Assembly: GCA_022710975.1 (NCBI GenBank) | Contig: JAKLGA010000010.1 | Coordinates: 124,001 to 188,000, forward strand | Source: Myxococcota bacterium | GTDB taxonomy: Bacteria; Myxococcota; B64-G9 | Direction: 5' to 3' | Length of the DNA: 64,000 nt | Shown here: positions 62,508-64,000 of the stretch, one piece after another | How positions within the stretch are numbered: position 1 is the stretch's first letter | Layout: each line of letters opens with the position of its first letter | Position numbers and translations under genes: made by a program | Notes under the pieces: generated by a model | Database searches by the model: none | What the model was told of the DNA's origin: nothing | What the model saw: the letters and a program-made list of their open reading frames with translations, nothing else

Positions 62508-63202
62508 CACAGCACCCCCTTGAGCACGAGCAGGGCCGGGATGCAGCCGAAGCCCAGGAGCACCAGCAGCGCGTAGGCCCAGCCGAGCTTCTTCAGCTTC
62601 GGCGTCCAGCGCTCGTGGTTGAGGCCCAGGCTCTGGAAGGCGCTCTGGACGCCGTGGGACAGGTGCAGCATGAGCCCCAGCACGGCCAGGCCGTAGATGG
62701 CGGCCCACAGCCCGTTCGACAGGGTGGCCACCACGAGCTCGTACATGCCGCGCGGCTCGCTCACGCCCGAGAAGCGGAAGTTCACCAGGTGGATCACCAG
62801 GAACGCGCCGATGAAGCCCGCCCCGGTGTAGGGCATGGTGGCCGAGCCCCAGGTGCGGCCTCCCTCGGCCTTGTGCACCACGTAGCCCGGGCCGCGCGCC
62901 CGGATGTTCTGGAACCACAGGGTCAGCCCGAGGGTGATGTGGGTCAGGAAGAGCGCGGCCAGCAGGATCTCGATCACCAGGAGCAGCGGCGGGATGTGGC
63001 CGTAGGCGGCCATCACCCCCTGGAAGAAGGCCCCGCCGTCCGCCTCCCCGATGCGCCAGGTCGGACTGCCGTCGTCCTTGAGCAGCAGGACCACGTTGCC
63101 GATGAGGTGCACCAGCAGGAAGGCGCACAGCAGCAACCCGGTGGTGGCCATGAGGGCCTTCCTGCCCACCGAGGACCCGAGGAACCGGTGCCGCTGGCTC
63201 AT
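62507..63202 (-). CDS. sdhC: succinate dehydrogenase cytochrome b membrane subunit (SdhC, b558 family)
   Basis: The 231-residue protein has five membrane helices with conserved His positions for two hemes b ([51 protein letters not shown]), as in the Bacillus/Wolinella/Bacteroides-type single-subunit anchor. It carries the menaquinone site. The ATG at 63202 has AAAGGAGAAG upstream; the longer open frame adds 35 residues without support. It is the first gene of sdhCAB. Minus-strand TTGACG (63263-63268) followed by TTACGC (63241-63246) 16 bp on is a weak promoter candidate. The 144-bp upstream gap is AT-richer than its surroundings. Confidence 0.93.
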
Positions 63203-63346
63203 GGAGCTTCTCCTTTGCGTGACCCGATTTTCGGCCTGTTGCGTAACACCGCGTCCGGGCCCCGTCAAGGCCGAACCCATCCTCCGAACTGCGGCACAAT
63301 GAGACATTAACTGGATGAAAGAAGAGAGGATTCTTCGAGGTGAAGA

Positions 63347-63757
63347 TCAAAGAGCCGATCCCATCGCCTGCGGGCGACGCCGGGACGAGCGCCACAGGAG
63401 GAATCCGAGGATGTTGGAGGAGAGGAAGAGAAGGGACGCGGCGCCGAAATGCCAGGGGTAGGTGGTGCCTGCTTCGAGAAGGATGGCGGGACCCACGCTC
63501 ACGTCCGCGAGCTCGAGCGAGATCGCGACGCCGTAGACAGAAAGAACCGCTGTGAGGGTGGGACCCAGCCACCAGCGGATGCGCCAGGCGCCGACCACAA
63601 GGACCGAAGAGATCGCCGCCCAGGCCCAGATCTCCCCGAGGGAGGCTTCCTTGTCCATGACCTCCGCGAGGGCTGTCGATGGAAGCGTCACCAAGGCCAG
63701 GGCAGCGCCCGCTGCGACGATGCACCGCATCGTGGCGATCCGGTGTGTCAATGCCAT
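63347..63757 (-). CDS. small membrane protein with signal peptide, function unknown
   Basis: The 136-residue protein has an N-terminal signal ([21 protein letters not shown]) and about three membrane helices ([58 protein letters not shown]), ending with a basic RRRPQ tail. No family is recognised. The start at 63757 overlaps the stop of the upstream partial gene by 10 bp, which supports it over the ATG at 63730. Base composition here is lower in GC than the window average. It lies upstream of sdhCAB in the same direction, but a 144-bp gap makes a common transcript uncertain. Confidence 0.65.
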   Translation of the reverse strand: MALTHRIATMRCIVAAGAALALVTLPSTALAEVMDKEASLGEIWAWAAISSVLVVGAWRIRWWLGPTLTAVLSVYGVAISLELADVSVGPAILLEAGTTYPWHFGAASLLFLSSNILGFLLWRSSRRRPQAMGSAL

Positions 63758-64000
63758 CCGCGTCCTTGATCCTCCAGCCCAGGATCGAGGTCGGCTGGCA
63801 GAGCCTCGACAAAGACTGGTGTACCCTCCAGGGTCGCTTCGATACTGGCGCCGGAAGCCCGGAGCTCCCGGAAGTCGATCAGTTGTATCCAGACATGGAC
63901 GGGTTCGGAGAGCTTCCCTGGAACCCTCAGGAGATGCGCGTTGGATGCCTGCGGGGTCATGACTTTCCCGTCGGAGACCCGCACGGAGCCCGAGAACACC
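63748..64000 (-). CDS. partial gene at the right edge, product unknown
   Basis: About 83 codons of the 3' end are visible ([16 protein letters not shown] ... [25 protein letters not shown]). The sequence looks like a beta-rich domain; no membrane segment and no recognised motif. The GTG near the edge is probably not the start; the frame runs off the window. The stop overlaps the start region of the next gene by 10 bp, the coupling typical of one operon, which is the main evidence that both are real. Confidence 0.5.
   Translation of the reverse strand, partial: VFSGSVRVSDGKVMTPQASNAHLLRVPGKLSEPVHVWIQLIDFRELRASGASIEATLEGTPVFVEALPADLDPGLEDQGRGWH

Overview
This is a contiguous, very GC-rich and gene-dense stretch of bacterial chromosome; no intergenic gap exceeds about 160 bp. 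The content points to a member of the Myxococcota (former Deltaproteobacteria). The evidence is two proteins (and perhaps a third) ending in a MYXO-CTERM-like tail (Gly-Cys cluster, hydrophobic stretch, Arg run), a DUF2378/TIGR02265-like protein, a MopE-type metal-binding motif, a PknB-like kinase fused to TPR repeats, and many large Cys-rich secreted proteins and lipoproteins. A glycyl radical enzyme with its activase, a three-gene quinone-linked succinate dehydrogenase/fumarate reductase and a multiheme cytochrome complex suggest anaerobic or facultative respiration. I saw no rRNA, tRNA, CRISPR array, transposase or phage gene.

Layout. 1-3.3 kb: glycyl radical enzyme and activase, preceded by a small secreted Cys-rich protein. 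3.4-6.4 kb: orphan hybrid histidine kinase and a glycosyltransferase. 6.5-9.1 kb: an overlapping operon of a Fur-family regulator, a MOT1-type oxyanion transporter and a tetrapyrrole methylase with a signal peptide. 9.1-13.1 kb: Ser/Thr kinase with TPRs plus a zinc-ribbon partner. 13.2-14.3 kb: PAP2 phosphatase and the ArfB-type ribosome rescue hydrolase. 14.5-39.8 kb: a long block dominated by exported proteins: Dickkopf-like Cys-rich lipoprotein, an 1808-residue beta-helix/PKD surface protein, a Tricorn-type protease, two EGF/PPC/clostripain lipoproteins, a phosphodiester glycosidase with Cys-paired VCBS-like repeats, and a beta-helix lipoprotein. Inside this block lie a DUF2378-like protein and a three-gene unit (lipoprotein, iron-sulfur flavoprotein, unknown).

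39.8-45.9 kb: an RRM RNA-binding protein with a structured leader and a clear terminator, then a tightly packed 2-oxoacid dehydrogenase operon (E1 alpha, E1 beta, E2, E3) that ends with a lipoate-protein ligase able to lipoylate the E2. 46-50.2 kb: a two-gene redox module, a Tat-exported four-cluster ferredoxin plus a single polypeptide fusing a NrfD/HybB quinone-reactive membrane domain to a 14-heme cytochrome c with an octaheme-tetrathionate-reductase-like part. This is the most unusual system in the window. 50.3-52.1 kb: a methyltransferase overlapping a Nudix protein fused to an RsbRD_N-like domain. 52.2-57 kb: two paralogous lipoproteins flanking a disulfide-rich lipoprotein. 57-59.7 kb: CocE/NonD-type hydrolase with a MYXO-CTERM tail and a small lipoprotein. 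59.8-63.2 kb: sdhCAB. 63.3-64 kb: two poorly understood genes, one cut by the window edge.

Functional reading: sdhCAB and the NrfD-multiheme module both exchange electrons with the quinone pool, and the 2-oxoacid dehydrogenase operon supplies acyl-CoA and NADH. The secreted peptidases, hydrolase and adhesin-like proteins fit a lifestyle of extracellular macromolecule breakdown. Function calls rest on motifs read by eye; none was checked by a database search.
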